Notes: generated by a model from the sequence alone, not told the origin. Numbered from the stretch's first letter, positions 46,415-57,455 are shown. The stretch is DNA of 64,000 bases from Fragum whitleyi (GCA_948146395.1 OX411547.1:60576566-60640565), one strand, 5' to 3'. A program made the numbers and translations.

Positions 46415-47100
46415 GACAATTTGGCACCTTGTTGAGTATTATCTTGGAGAAATTAGTTTCTATTTTTAACCACAATTCATTATTTTGTTTTGATTGTTTA
46501 TTCAGACACACTCACAAGCCCTTTTCCAAGTTGAATATCATATAATCGTACAACTTGGTGAAAAATTGAAAAAAAGGGGCTTAAATTTTCATCCATCAAA
46601 TTATATTGTTTAATCAAATTGATAATGAATACAGGCATTTTTAAACAAAAGCATACTCAGTAAGACGAAAAGTTAAGATTGAACTTACCATTTCTTAAAG
46701 CAAAGCAAAAATTGTAATTCTCATGAATATAAATAAGCTTTTGAAATAAAAACACAACCGAATTAAATATTAAGTGCTAAAAAAGGCTTGGAAATTTAAG
46801 CGTTGTCCTATATCGTCTGCGTAACAGCGTACTGCCTCTTTACCTATGTTGTCTGCGTTTTATACCCTTGTCTGCAATCCCTCTTTATTCTATATCGTAT
46901 GCGTTACTATATTTTCTATATTGTCTGCGTTTTATACCCATCCTGGCCTAAAGCCCCGAACAAACAAATGTACTAGATTTTACGACATTATGTCATTGAT
47001 TTACCACTCAAATCATGTATAACGAGATGACTGCTTACCTTCATTATTTTCTTCCAATTATTTAAAACATTTTAATTGGTGGACAACTTAAAATATTCTT

Positions 47101-47140
47101 ACTATAGTTTATTCAAAGTGTAGTTACAAATTTTAGGTAG
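47101..47140. repeat. Decayed hairpin, foldback family 2
   Basis: ACTATAGTTTATTCAAAGTG then TAGTTACAAATTTTAGGTAG resembles the inner stem and right arm of 1936-2016. Confidence 0.4.
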
Positions 47141-47304
47141 CCCCCCCCCCCCATGGTTTGCTTTCTATTTAAAGCCCTTGTCATACTGATTTTCTTAGCA
47201 ACTTTGCATAATGTTCTGCATTAAGAAATTGAGAACCAGTGTTTATTTAATTGTTTTATACCCTTCAAAAGATTGTATCATTAATGATTATGTAATCACC
47301 TGTA

Positions 47305-47520
47305 ACAACCAGGCGCCCTGTGGTCTGGTGGTGTCCACTGTTTTGTCTAGGGCATAACTCAATCACTGTCACCTTTTGTCCGATTGATTTAAAACCTAGC
47401 AGAACTTTATTTTCCTCTGATGAATACAGAGTGTTGTCCACAAGAACCATAACTCTGACTAGCTTAATTTCTTTAAGTTTTTTCCCTTTGTTGTTTTTCT
47501 TAATTGGAAACACAGAAGTG
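47305..47520 (+). mobile_element. Single diverged family G core unit
   Basis: GTCTAGGGCATAACTCAATC, CACAAGAACCATAACTCTG and CCCTTTGTTGTTTTTC match one unit of the 44745-46414 array plus its leader. Confidence 0.6.
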
Positions 47521-48174
47521 TAACTGCTGTATGTTCAATTGTGACAATTGGCCACCGTTGGATGTTTTTAAAATAAGATATTTAATCTTTTCTGATTTAA
47601 AAAGGAAAATCAGGAAAATCTATAGACTAGGACCATACTGCACATATGTGCAGACTGATCTTTGCCCATACCTCAGTGTTAATTCTAGGATTTAAAAAAT
47701 CACCTAGGTGAAAGTAAAAAAATTCCTTACAAATCCAGAATACATCAGGGATCTTTATAAAATGTGGGGGAATCCCCTGATCTCCATGCCTAGATGAAAC
47801 ACTGATACCTCCTGCCAAAGCCAGAATTATCTGGGCTCAACATGGGTCAAAATCTGAAGTAAAGCTTTTCATCTCCATTTTTATGCTAAAATAAATGGAT
47901 TCTTGTTGGTCAAGAAAGCTCTCCAGAGGCCCCAAAACACCCAATTGTACTATTTATTTAAACATTTTTCAGGGAGATGGGGTGGGGGGGCATGCCTGCT
48001 GACCCACTAGCTTGTTTTGAATCCACATTCTTTATAGATTAGCATATTTGTCATTCTTTTACTATTGCCCCCCTCCTACCTACCATCTGTAGCTTTGTAT
48101 TTGATAGTCACATCCTATAAGTATTTCATGAGGTTGCGACTCACAAATAAGTAGTCAGGACAAATAGGGTTCAT
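47521..48174. other. No recognisable feature
   Basis: Intron 1 sequence with a GGGGTGGGGGGGC stretch near 47980. Confidence 0.4.
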
Positions 48175-48585
48175 TACTACATGGAGTCCAGTAGTCCGAG
48201 TCTCCTTGTTTATAAGTTGGGACTCCTTCAATTTGCAAAAAGGGAGTCCGATGGACTCAAAAGGTCATATGATAATATTCTTGAAAGCAAAAGCACAGAA
48301 GAGTGTTGTTTCTAACACTTGCCAAATCTGTAGATATTTTCACCACAAAAGTTGTTAAAGAAAACATTTGCTTGCATCCTGAAGTGTCTAGAGGAAAATA
48401 AACACTTCTTTAGAAGAATAATGTGGAAAAGAAGAAATTGCTTATAACAAGCAATTTCTTCTTGTCCACAATGTTTTCCTATTATGAAAATTCGGACTCC
48501 ATACTTTGAGCTTGGACACCTTAATTTCATGTGTAAGAGTCCAATTGATTCCTTGAACTCAGGAGTTAGTGTCAATCCCTGTCAA
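48175..48585. mobile_element. ~410-bp MITE-like repeat with central hairpin
   Basis: The core GAAGAAATTGCTT / AAGCAATTTCTTC (48433-48463) is a perfect 13-bp stem with a 5-nt loop. GGACTCC / GGAGTCC motifs occur on both sides. The right end GTTAGTGTCAATCCCTGTC is shared with 40812. Confidence 0.55.
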
Positions 48586-48842
48586 AAATCTGTCATCTGA
48601 TTTCAGTTCCATAGACCTTCCAAATATCAACTTTAGAAAGTAATTGAAGAGACTCAGTGTTAAGAACAGTTAGTAATTTTTTCAGTGAGTTGAACCCCAA
48701 ATGTACATACCTAGTACATATTTATCCAACAGTTTATGTAGCTTATTTCAAGGAATAGCTTTAAAAATTACATAAATAAAGACCTCAGGACCCTTTTCTG
48801 TTCTGTTGTCATTTTAAACCATGTTTCCCCTTTAAATTTCAG

Positions 48843-48972
48843 ACCCCGAATTTTGACGCAGAATGGACACTTGGTATTTCAGACAGGGACGAATCACAAT
48901 ATTAGTTTTACATCAACTAACGGAGGTTTCATCAATGTTAATGGAGAAAACCTAGCAGTCATTTCACAAACG
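48843..48972 (+). CDS. Coiled-coil gene exon 2: strand-rich segment
   Basis: Acceptor CCCCTTTAAATTTCAG ends at 48842 and donor GTATGC starts at 48973. The first base completes the codon left open by exon 1 (CT + A), and 43 codons follow to a codon boundary. The residues (PRILTQNGHLVFQTGTNHN, then ISFTSTNGGFINVNGENLAV) alternate polar and hydrophobic residues with Gly-Asn turns, suggesting short beta strands. The other two frames are closed. No family assigned. Confidence 0.72.
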
Positions 48973-49099
48973 GTATGCCATGTCAATATTTAATTTTACG
49001 CTAGCTTGAAAGTAACTAATCAAGGTACATCACCCATTTAGGACTATTCTTTCTGTTACAATATCTCCCATATCTGCACAAACTAACAAATTAATTGAT

Positions 49100-49440
49100 T
49101 TGCCAATCCATCATTCAGAAGGAAAAATAGGGTCTATATTAACCCTTCAGGGTATATATCAGCTGCCTTACCATAGAGCTTTGGCAGAGAATAAAGACTC
49201 AGATCAGCAAGCACAGGCAATGGTTTGTGCTTGCTTTTCAAATTTGGGAATCATTGACCCCCATAACCATAAAGTTTTGGGGTCAAAACTGGTTTTGAAG
49301 GGGTAAAAAGAAAAGGGAAAACATCAAAACTTATCAGTCTTTAGTAATCTATATAAATGAATCAACATAAATAATAAGTGTAGACACACTTAATTGTTTG
49401 TGTTATTTCATTTATATTTTATAGTCTGAAGAAAGCAATC
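49100..49440. other. Unassigned intron sequence
   Basis: A 67-codon open frame (49100-49306) without recognisable homology or splice signals. Confidence 0.3.
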
Positions 49441-49509
49441 AATTTCTTTTATATTGCATAGATTGCACCACTGGATATTCAGTGGGTAAAATGAATCCCA
49501 GCAAGAATG

Positions 49510-50508
49510 TTTTTAGCTTCACTGGCTGAAAGCCATTGGGGCTATTGTCATGGCGTTGTGTCCGTCGTGCGTCCGTCCGTGCGTGCGGTTGTAAACTTTT
49601 TCTTTAAAAATCTTCTCCTCAGAAACTACTGGATGAATTTCAACCAAACTTCACAGGAATGATCCTTGGGTGACCCTCTTTCAAAGTTGTTCAAGAAATT
49701 TTGATCCAATGAAAAACATGGATTTAATGGGCATGGCTAATTTCCAAATATGGTAAAAAGTGACTTTTCTCAGATTCTGATGATGGATACCAATTAAATT
49801 TTACATGAATAATCCTTGGGTGACCCTTTATCGGTCTACCAAAAATCATTGTGATCGGATGATAAATATGCATTTTATGGGCGGAGGTCATTTCTCTATA
49901 TGTAATACAGTGGAAACTTCGAAAATCATTTTCTCAGAGTTTAATTGATGGATATCAACCAAATTTCACTGGAAAGATCCTTGGTGGACCCTTTATCAGT
50001 TTTCCAAAAATTATTGTGATCAGATGAAAAATATGCATTTTATGGGCGGAGGTCATTTCTCTATATGTTATATAGTGGGAACTTTGAAAATCATTTTCTC
50101 AGAATGTAATTGATGAATATCAACCAAATTTCACTGGAATGAACCTTGAGTGAAGATCTATCAGTCTGCCAAAAATTATTGTGATCGGATGAAAAATATG
50201 TATTTTATGGGCGGCGGTCATTTTTCTATATGTTATATAGTGGCTTTTTGAAAATCAAAACCAAAAAACTTAACATTGCCAATATCTTCAAGCCTATTCA
50301 AGATACAAGGCTAATATTTGGCATGATGATAGATCTCAATGATCATTTAGAGGTCATTTCTCTATATGTTATATAGTTGAAACTTTGAAAATCATTTTCA
50401 ACATCAGTAGAACCCAAAATATCTTAAAATCTAGTCAAACCTTAGATTTACTATTTCAAGAATTTCAAGCCTGTGGAGCGACTCAAGCCATTCATTGCTT
50501 TCTAGTTT
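49510..50508 (+). mobile_element. Helentron/pearl-like family C, chimeric with a family B piece
   Basis: It starts TTTTAGCTTCACTGGCTGAA and has GTCCGTCGTGCGTCCGTCC and ~165-bp units with CAACCAAATTTCACTGG. Near 50252 it switches to a family B segment (CTTAACATTGCCAATATC ... ATAGATCTCAATGATCA), then returns to family C. The end GGAGCGACTCAAGCCATTC ... CTAGTTT is a decayed form of the AGCGCCTCTAATTTCTTGT terminus. 57742-59867 shares the same junction. Confidence 0.65.
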
Positions 50509-50967
50509 AGGGTCAAAATGGGATTTTCGGTAGTCCAAATCCAGGTTAAAGAGTCAAACACAAGCCCTGACAGATGTGCAGTCTGATCTTAGTATACATG
50601 AACTGCTTTGTACTTATTCATTGCATAGAAAAGCTGAGTCAGACTTTTTGAAATGTTACAGTAATTGGCAATTATTTAGAAAAAAAGTTATAAATTTGAC
50701 AGGCTAAGGTTTGATTTGTGACCCATCACGCGAAAAGGGGCCATCTGGGTAGTGTGTAATGTGTTGACCCTAGTCAGACTGCGGGGATTGGGCACACTAA
50801 CTGGGATCCAAACTGCTTATTTTCTGAATCTAGAATGAGTGATATGCCTTCCTGCGAAAGAATTTTGAAAATGCAAACTGTTTGATCTAAGCTGGACCCA
50901 ATCTCTTTTTTCAAATATTTATTTAACAAATTTCCCAGATGGTCCCTTTTCATGTGATGGGCCACAT

Positions 50968-52672
50968 TTTTAGCTCACCTGAGCACGAAGTGCTCAAGGT
51001 GAGCTTTTGTGGTTGGGTGGATGTCCGTCGTCCGTCGTTCGTCGTCCGTCGTCTGTCGTCCGTCATGTGTCGTCAACATTTACCTTGTATGCACTCTAGA
51101 GGACACATTTTTTACCCAATCAACCTGAAATTTGGTCAGAATGATTGTCTTGATAAAATCTCGGACGAGTTCGAAATTGGGTCAAATGGGGTCAAAAATT
51201 AGGTCACAGCGTCAAATCTTAGAAAACCCTTGTATGCACTCTAGAGGTCACATTTTTGGTCTGATCAACTTGAAATTTGGTCAGAATGATTGTCTTGATA
51301 AAATCTCGGACAAGTTTGTAATTGGGTCAACTGGGGTCAAAAACTAGGTCACGGGGTCAAATCTGAGAAAAACCTTGTATGCACTATAGAGGTCACATTT
51401 TTGGTCTGATCAACTTGAAATTTGGTCAGAATGATTGTCTTGATAAAATCTCGGACGAGTTCGAAATTGGGTCAACTGGGGTCAAAAACTAGGTCACAGG
51501 GTCAAATCTTAGAAAAACCTTGTATGCACTATAGAGGTCACATTTTTGGTCTGATCAACTTGAAATTGTGTCAGAATGATTGTGTAGCTGAAATCTTGGA
51601 TGAGATCAAAATCAGGTCATCTGGGGTCAATAACTAGGTCACAGGGTCAAATCTTAGAAGGTCACATTTTTTGCTTGATCAACCTGAAATTTGGCCAGAA
51701 TGATTGTGTCGATAAAATCTCAGACGAGTTCGAAATTGGGTCAAGTGGGGTCAAAAATTAGGTCACGGTGTCCAATCTTAGAAAACCCTTGTATGCACTC
51801 TAGAGGCCACATTTTTTGCCCGATCAAACTGAAATTTGGTCAGGATGATTGTCTTGATCAAATCTCGGACGAGTTTGAAATTGGGTAAACTTGGGTCAAA
51901 AAGTAGGTCACTGGGTAAAATCTTAGAAAAACCTTGTAGGCACTCAAGTGGCCACGTTTATTGCCCGATCAACCTGAATTTTGGTCAGAATGATTGTCTT
52001 GATAAAATCTCGAATGAGTAAGAAATTGGGTCATCTGGGTCAAAAACTAGGTCACAGTCTCAAATCTAAGAAAAACTTTGTATGCACTCTAGAGGTCACA
52101 TTTTTTGCCCGATCAACCTGAATTTTGGTCAAAATGATTGTCTTGTTTAAATCTCGGACGAGTTCAAAATTGGGTCAACCAGGGTCAAAAACTTGGTCAC
52201 AGGGTCAAATCTAAGAAAAACCTTGTATGCACTCTAGAGGCCACATTTTTTGCTTGATCAACCTGGAATTTGGTCAGAATGTTTGTCTTGATGAAATCTC
52301 GGACAAGTTTGAAATTGGGTAATCTGGGGTCAAAAACTAGGTCACAGCATCAAATCTAAGAAAAACCTTGTTTGCAGTCTAGAGGCTACAATTTTTGGCC
52401 AATTAACCTGAAATTGTGTCAGAATGATTGTGTAGCTGAAATCCTCGGATGAGATCGAAATCGGGTCATCTGGGGTAAAAAACTAGGTCACGAAATCAAT
52501 TATATAAATCCTTGTTCGTCAACCTTAATATTGTTAAAAAAGGATTCTCAAGTTGTATAGAAGCAACAGCTTTGTTTAGCTCAGTCATTCATCATTCTAT
52601 CTCATACTTCTTTTGAAAATTTTAGACAGTTCATTCAGGTGAGCGATTAAGGGCCACTATGGCCCTCTTGTT
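50968..52672 (-). mobile_element. Helentron/pearl-like family A, minus orientation
   Basis: It opens with TTTTAGCTCACCTGAGCACG, a GTCGTCCGTCG tract and about ten ~145-bp units (TGGTCAGAATGATTGTCTTG, GGGGTCAAAAACTAGGTCAC). It closes with GGTGAGCGATTAAGGGCC, the palindrome GGGCCACTATGGCCC and CTCTTGTT. Confidence 0.8.
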
Positions 52673-52754
52673 AAAGTGGTATAGCATGAATTTACCCACT
52701 ATTTATATTAATAACAATGAGACTTGTAACTCTCATACTACATCATTTCTGAAG

Positions 52755-53030
52755 AGTCATTGAGAGAGCTTGGCTAGCTAAGCAGTAACACATAGAGGTG
52801 TCAAACCTGGGGGCATAATTCAAACCCAGATTTGGCTAACTTTCATCTTATATTTGACCATACATAAGCTATTTGTCTCGCACCAATGGGTGTATGAGAC
52901 AAATAAGTTGGATGGAGAGATAAAATGTTGTGGTTGTACTGGTGTGAGAAACCATGGTTAGGTGCACAAGCCATTGTGATATATCTGCAATAATATTGAA
53001 AGTTAATTAAACCCCATACAATTAAAAGAA
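52755..53030 (+). mobile_element. SINE family 1, degraded full-length copy
   Basis: The degraded tRNA head (TAGCTAAGCAGTAACAC) is followed by TTTGTCTCGCACCAATGGG, TGTGGTTGTACTGGTGTGAG, GTTAGGTGCACAAGCC and a TTAAACCCCAT tail. Confidence 0.7.
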
Positions 53031-53426
53031 ACCGAGGTTGATTATTTGCTTCAATACACATTATTTACATAACAGGAATCAAGTACTGGACAGATAAAAG
53101 TAATCAGTAATCTGACACTAATTGTATCATTGCCAATTAAGTCTTGATTAAATTAGAGATTTATCTATTTGGAATTCATTGGAAGTAATTGAAAATGCAG
53201 TCAAGAATTAGTGGTATCAATAAATTACTATCTTACTCTTAACCAAATGAGCATGATCAAATAAGAATAATCAAATGGGTTTAAGCAAATTAAGAGGCAA
53301 AAGAAATGCTATGTTACACTTGACCCATCATTTAAAGGAGCCTATGTATACATGATTAATATAAGTGTTTGCCCATAAACACACCCTGGCCGCTGTGGGG
53401 CTCAAACCACGTACCTCTGATGTGGT

Positions 53427-53530
53427 TTAAGGAATAGGACATGTAAAAGCTCTGCAATGTTTTGGAAGTCATAAACTTAAACATTGTTAACTGAGGTTTT
53501 CTTATGATTTCATTTTGCATAAGATTGATT
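53427..53530. repeat. Half copy of the 63335-63498 foldback
   Basis: TTTAAGGAATAGGACATGT, AAAGCTCTGCAATGTTTTGG and AACTGAGGTTTTCTTATG follow the left arm of the element near 63.4 kb. Confidence 0.55.
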
Positions 53531-53780
53531 GATATTTCATTCTCAGAAACAACAAAAGCTATATTTTCACTTGTAGCTTAGCTCTGTTTGGTCATAAATC
53601 AAAGCTTAGATTAACACTTTGCTGCTAAACTAGCCAAAGTATCAAAATGGTAAAATCACTGCTATGATAGATTTAATCTCGCTTTCATTCCTCTCATGCC
53701 ATAGGGTGTCATCTTAGCTAAGCAAGTCCTACCCCTATGATATGATCAGTCTGCATATTATCATGTCATTCACTTCAGAG

Positions 53781-53935
53781 ATGAAGAGGGTATTTGTTGA
53801 TTTCATTAGGGTATGAAACTGAAAACCTAATCACACTGTATGAATATGCGAAGCAGTTACATTAATGGGTGTGATTTGGTTTTTTCGTTTCATACCTATA
53901 TGAAATCAACAAATGTTATCTTCATATCTAATAAT
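53781..53935. mobile_element. 155-bp foldback MITE
   Basis: The left arm (ATGAAGAGGGTATTTGTTGA, TTTCATTAGGGTATGAAAC, CCTAATCACAC) is complementary to the right arm (GTGTGATTTGG, GTTTCATACCTATATGAAA, TCAACAAATGTTATCTTCAT). Confidence 0.75.
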
Positions 53936-54381
53936 TCAATATCTTGAAGCAAAACTGTAAAGATTTTCTGTTAAGAAACAGATTTCCTATGGGACTACTT
54001 TTTGCAGAAGCTTACAAAATAGGTGCATACTCAAAATTTTTTTCATTGGGAAAAAAAAACCAACTGAAATTTAATTATATTCAAGTGACATGCTTTAACT
54101 CTTGATATGCTGGAGATAAAATTTGGCAAAATTACATGAAATTCAAAGTGCTGAAAGCACTTGGTACACAGTATTTATTTCGAAAATGCATTTCTTAATA
54201 TTTTCTCATTTAAAAAGGAAAATCATATGTTAAAGGCTCAGACCTATGTGTTAGCAGATCTTGGTCTAAATCTCCCTTCATTTTGTGTCATTCAATCGAT
54301 GTAAACCCCTCTGACATGGATATATAAATAGCCTTTGTTGTTCACTCAATGATAGATGAATTGATTTAATACTGAAACAAC

Positions 54382-54465
54382 AATTCGATGGCTCAGCGGG
54401 AAACAGTTGTAACTCCCTATATATTTATAGGGAGTTCCGGCCGTTTCTCGCTGAGCCCTCGAATT
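54382..54465. repeat. 84-bp hairpin, foldback family 1, copy C, next to exon 3
   Basis: AATTCGATGGCTCAGCGGGA pairs with TCTCGCTGAGCCCTCGAATT. The inner stem AACTCCCTAT / ATAGGGAGTT closes on a 6-nt loop. It ends 26 bp before exon 3, in the region where the branch point of the intron should lie. Confidence 0.85.
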
Positions 54466-54491
54466 ATCCTTATTGTTATATTTTATAATAG

Positions 54492-54665
54492 GTAAAGGAC
54501 AACAAGCTAGCCATAGACCAGATTCAGACATCACCAACAGCATCATCAGGTCTAGCGTCAAGGGTGAATACCATCGAGAATAGATTGAACAACCTGCAGC
54601 CGACAGGCCAAGTTCAAACACAGCTTCTTACACTGGGACATAGGATAGATCTGCTTCAGGCTACG
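54492..54665 (+). CDS. Coiled-coil gene exon 3
   Basis: Acceptor TTATATTTTATAATAG ends at 54491 and donor GTAAGT starts at 54666. The exon has 58 codons in phase 0. After VKDNKLAIDQIQ and a Ser/Thr/Ala-rich stretch comes a coiled coil (LASRVNTIENRLNNLQPTG, then QVQTQLLTLGHRIDLLQAT) with Val/Ile/Leu at heptad positions. The ENRLNNLQPTGQVQ part matches ENSLNDLQATGQVQ of exon 4, so the two exons probably arose by duplication. A hairpin element lies 26 bp upstream and a SINE begins 22 bp downstream. Confidence 0.82.
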
Positions 54666-54687
54666 GTAAGTCTAAACTAGCCCATAG

Positions 54688-54955
54688 CTGTTGTCAAAGT
54701 GCAGTTGGTAGCGCATTGGCCTGTCAATCTAGAGGTCCCAAATTTGATCTCCCATGGTAGCACTCATCCTTTCCGACTATTTGTCTCCCACCAATGGGTT
54801 GATAATCGCAGACCTATGCGGGATAGCAACAGGATATGATTGTAGTACTAGTGTTGGAAATACCAGGAATCCATTGTTAGGTGTTCCAGCCACCGGGATA
54901 TGACTGAAATAACGTTAAAAGCCGCATAAAACCCTATTCAACTGAACAAACAAAC
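54688..54955 (+). mobile_element. SINE family 1 immediately downstream of exon 3
   Basis: A tRNA-like head (AAGTGCAGTTGGTAGCGC, B box degraded), full body and ACAAACAAACT tail. The 15-bp duplication TAAACTAGCCCATAG (54673-54687, 54956-54970) starts 7 bp after the exon, leaving only GTAAGTC of the original donor side before it. Confidence 0.92.
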
Positions 54956-55124
54956 TAAACTAGCCCATAGTATCAATGTAGCTGTCAATAACATTTAATC
55001 AATTTATTGCTGAATTTTCAATATTGCTAAGAAATAATATGAAATATTGTCAGTCTTTGAGATTGACTATATCATTTATCATTTCATTGCAATATTTAAG
55101 GCTGATTAATATTGATTCAATTCT

Positions 55125-55449
55125 CAGGGGTGTGGATTCGGATGCCTGACTTGTCCAACACAAGCTATTCCACTTGCGGGCAAGTACATTTTTCTAGGCC
55201 ACTTGTCTGTGGACAAGTAAATACCAGAGCAAATCTTGGAACAGTTCTTAAAGTCTAGGAGAAAAGTCATCCTTATGTTTGTATCAAAGGGTAAAAAAGC
55301 ACTGTCTGTCATGAAGAAAATGTTATGTTACAGCATTTTCTTCATTTAAACAATGTTTTCTCACTATTGACCAGTGCTTTTTTTGCTGACAAGTTCATTT
55401 TGATCTAGGATAAGTAGGAAATCAACTTTTACTTGTCCATGGATAAGAT
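55125..55449. mobile_element. hAT-like MITE, copy lacking the right terminus
   Basis: It starts CAGGGGTGTGGATTCGG and follows 40842-41204 through ACTTGTC motifs and the hairpin ATGAAGAAAATGTTATG / CAGCATTTTCTTCAT. It ends at ACTTGTCCATGGATAAG without the CACCCCTG end. Confidence 0.7.
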
Positions 55450-55712
55450 TTCATAATGACCATAGACTTTTAGTGTGGTTAAAGTGAATTTTCTTTTTAC
55501 TGATTTTTTACCCTTTTGTTTACACTAGGTTTGTTCCTGTATAATTTGTACCTGCTTTAATTTAATAATTGAGCAAACTACATGTATTTTATTTCCATGG
55601 AAGGGAAATATTATTTTACAATGTTTGAGGAGACAGTTATTTATACCTGTTTCCTCATAACATAATTTATTATTAATTTACTACTCAAGCAGTTAGTTAT
55701 CTTATGTATCAG

Positions 55713-55735
55713 GTCTCCAGGCTAGAAGGATTGAT
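55713..55735 (+). other. Possible decayed coiled-coil exon
   Basis: After TTATGTATCAG, phase-0 codons read VSRLEGL, compatible with the coiled-coil exons. No good donor follows (GTTGAT at 55736). It may be a lost or non-standard exon. Confidence 0.2.
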
Positions 55736-55754
55736 GTTGATCTAAGTCTGTTAG

Positions 55755-57105
55755 TTTTTAGCTCGACTATTCGAAGAATAGGGGGGCTATTCCAGTCACC
55801 CGGGCGTCGGCGTTGGCGTAATGCTTTGGTTAAGTTTTTACGTGCAAGTGTTTAAAATCTCTGTTTCTATCAAAGCTATTGCTTTGAAACTTTCCACATG
55901 CTTCTGTGACCAAAATATCAGCATCTAGACAAAGATTCATTACTCTGATATTGAATTTAGTGGAATTTTAACCCTTTTCGGACTTAGAAATCTTGGTTAA
56001 GTTTTTATGTGCAAATGTTGTTTATCTGAAATATTTCTGTTTCTATAAAAGCAATTGCTTTTCAACTTTACACATGTTTCTGTGACCATAATATCAGCCT
56101 CTTGACAAAGATTCATTACTCTGATATTGAATTTAATGGAATTTCAACCCTTTTCGGACTTAGAAAATCTTGGTTAAGTTTTTATGTGCAAATGTTGTAT
56201 TTCTGTAATATCTCTATTTCTACTAAAGTTATTGCTTTTGAAACTTTGCACATGCTTCTGTGACCATAATATCAGCCTCTAGACAAAGATTCAATACTCT
56301 GATTTTGAATTAAGTGGAATTTTAACCCTTTTCGGACTTAGAAATATTGGTTAAGTTTTTACGTGCAAATGTTGTACATCAGTTATAGCTCCATTTCTAC
56401 ATAGGCTTTTGCTTGGAAACTCTACACATACTTCTGTTACCATGATATCAGCCTCTTGACAAAGATTTATTACTCTGATATTGAATTTAGTAGAATTTTA
56501 ACCTTTTTCAGACTCAGAAATTCTTGGTTAAGTTTTTACGTACAAATGTTGTACATCAGTTATATCTCTAATTCTATTAAAGCTATTGCTTTAAAACTTT
56601 GCACATGCTTCAATGATCATAACAACAGCCTCTCAATAAAGATTCAATTCTCTGGTATAGAATTTAGTGGAGTTTTAACCCTTTATAGACTTAGAAATTC
56701 TTGGTTAAGGTTTTACGTGCAAATGTTGTATTTCTGTAATATCTCTATTTCTACTACAGCTGTTGCTTGGAAACTTTACACATGCTTCTTTGACCATAAT
56801 ATTAGCCCACAGAAAAAGATTCATTACTCTGGTATTTAATTAAGTGGAATTTTAACCCTTTTCCGCCTTAAAAATCTTGGTTATGCTTTTATGAGCAACT
56901 GTTTTATGTTAATTGTATCTCTGTTCCTACTAAAGCTATTGCTTTGAAACTCTGCACATGCTTCTGTGACCATAATATCAGCCTCTAGACAAAGATTCTT
57001 TTCTCTTGACTTTCATTTTATTGAATTTCCAATGTCGATATTGATTTGCTGTTACTATCCAGCACTAGGAACAGTCGAGCTTCGCTGTCCTCCGACAGCT
57101 CTTGT
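55755..57105 (-). mobile_element. Helentron/pearl-like family D with ~180-bp units
   Basis: It starts TTTTTAGCTCGACTATTCG then GCGTCGGCGTTGGCG. About seven units carry GGTTAAGTTTTTACGTGCAA, CACATGCTTCTGTGACCATA and TTTTAACCCTTTTCGGACTT. It ends CAGTCGAGCTTCGCTGTCC ... CAGCTCTTGT, with GTCGAGC / GCTCGAC inverted. Confidence 0.8.
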
Positions 57106-57329
57106 CTTTTCAACTGAAGATGTAAATTTTCATCTCAACTCAAGATTGCCTCAAATTTCAACTTGAAATCAAAGCTTTAATTCTATTTTAATGCTTTTAC
57201 AAACAACTTAGTAATTTTATGTTTTATGTTCATAGATTTATTTGAATTCTAAATTTGAAAAAACTCAGTTGAGCTTGAAAAAAAGTTTTTTAATCTTTGG
57301 GCCCAGATTGATGTTTTATATATTGACAG

Positions 57330-57455
57330 TCCACAGACAATGTAAACTCGAGACTGACCCAAGTTGAGAACAGCCTAAATGATCTACAGGCCACAGGGCA
57401 AGTACAAGAACTCATAGAGGGTTTAACAACCAGGCTGACACGTGTAGAACGTAGG
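57330..57455 (+). CDS. Coiled-coil gene exon 4
   Basis: Acceptor ATGTTTTATATATTGACAG ends at 57329 and donor GTAAGA starts at 57456. It is 42 codons in phase 0, beginning STDNVNSRLTQVENSLND and ending GLTTRLTRVERR. Regular hydrophobic spacing indicates a continuous coiled coil. It is similar to exon 3 in both protein and DNA, including a GGCCACAGGGCAAGTACAAG segment that parallels GCCGACAGGCCAAGTTCAAA. Confidence 0.82.

Larger units (their letters stand above)
41502..46943. mobile_element. 5.44-kb Mutator-like element with long TIRs and 9-bp target duplication
   Basis: It starts GGATGGGTATAAAACGCAGA and ends with the exact inverse. Inverted similarity continues for ~200 bp without large gaps, then ~200-300 bp more with a duplicated block in the left arm (TTAAGAAATGGTAATTTC at 41729 and 41908). 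GTATAAAACGCAGAC occurs twice in each TIR. The flanks are TGGCCTAAA (41493-41501, 46944-46952). A 9-bp duplication with long TIRs is characteristic of Mutator-like elements. No MULE transposase is visible, so it is non-autonomous. Confidence 0.85.
41244..46972 (+). mobile_element. SINE family 1 split by a Mutator-like element
   Basis: SINE sequence occupies 41244-41501 and resumes at 46953-46972 (GCCCCGAACAAACAAATG). The whole is flanked by a 10-bp duplication CTAGATTTTA (41234-41243, 46973-46982). Joined, the SINE is 278 bp, the same as the 277-bp reference copy, which confirms the nesting order. Confidence 0.9.

Noticed and set aside
53076..53099. 24-bp phase-0 exon between AACAG and GTAATC in the intron between exons 2 and 3
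   Set aside because: Weak donor and acceptor, eight codons; cannot be separated from chance.
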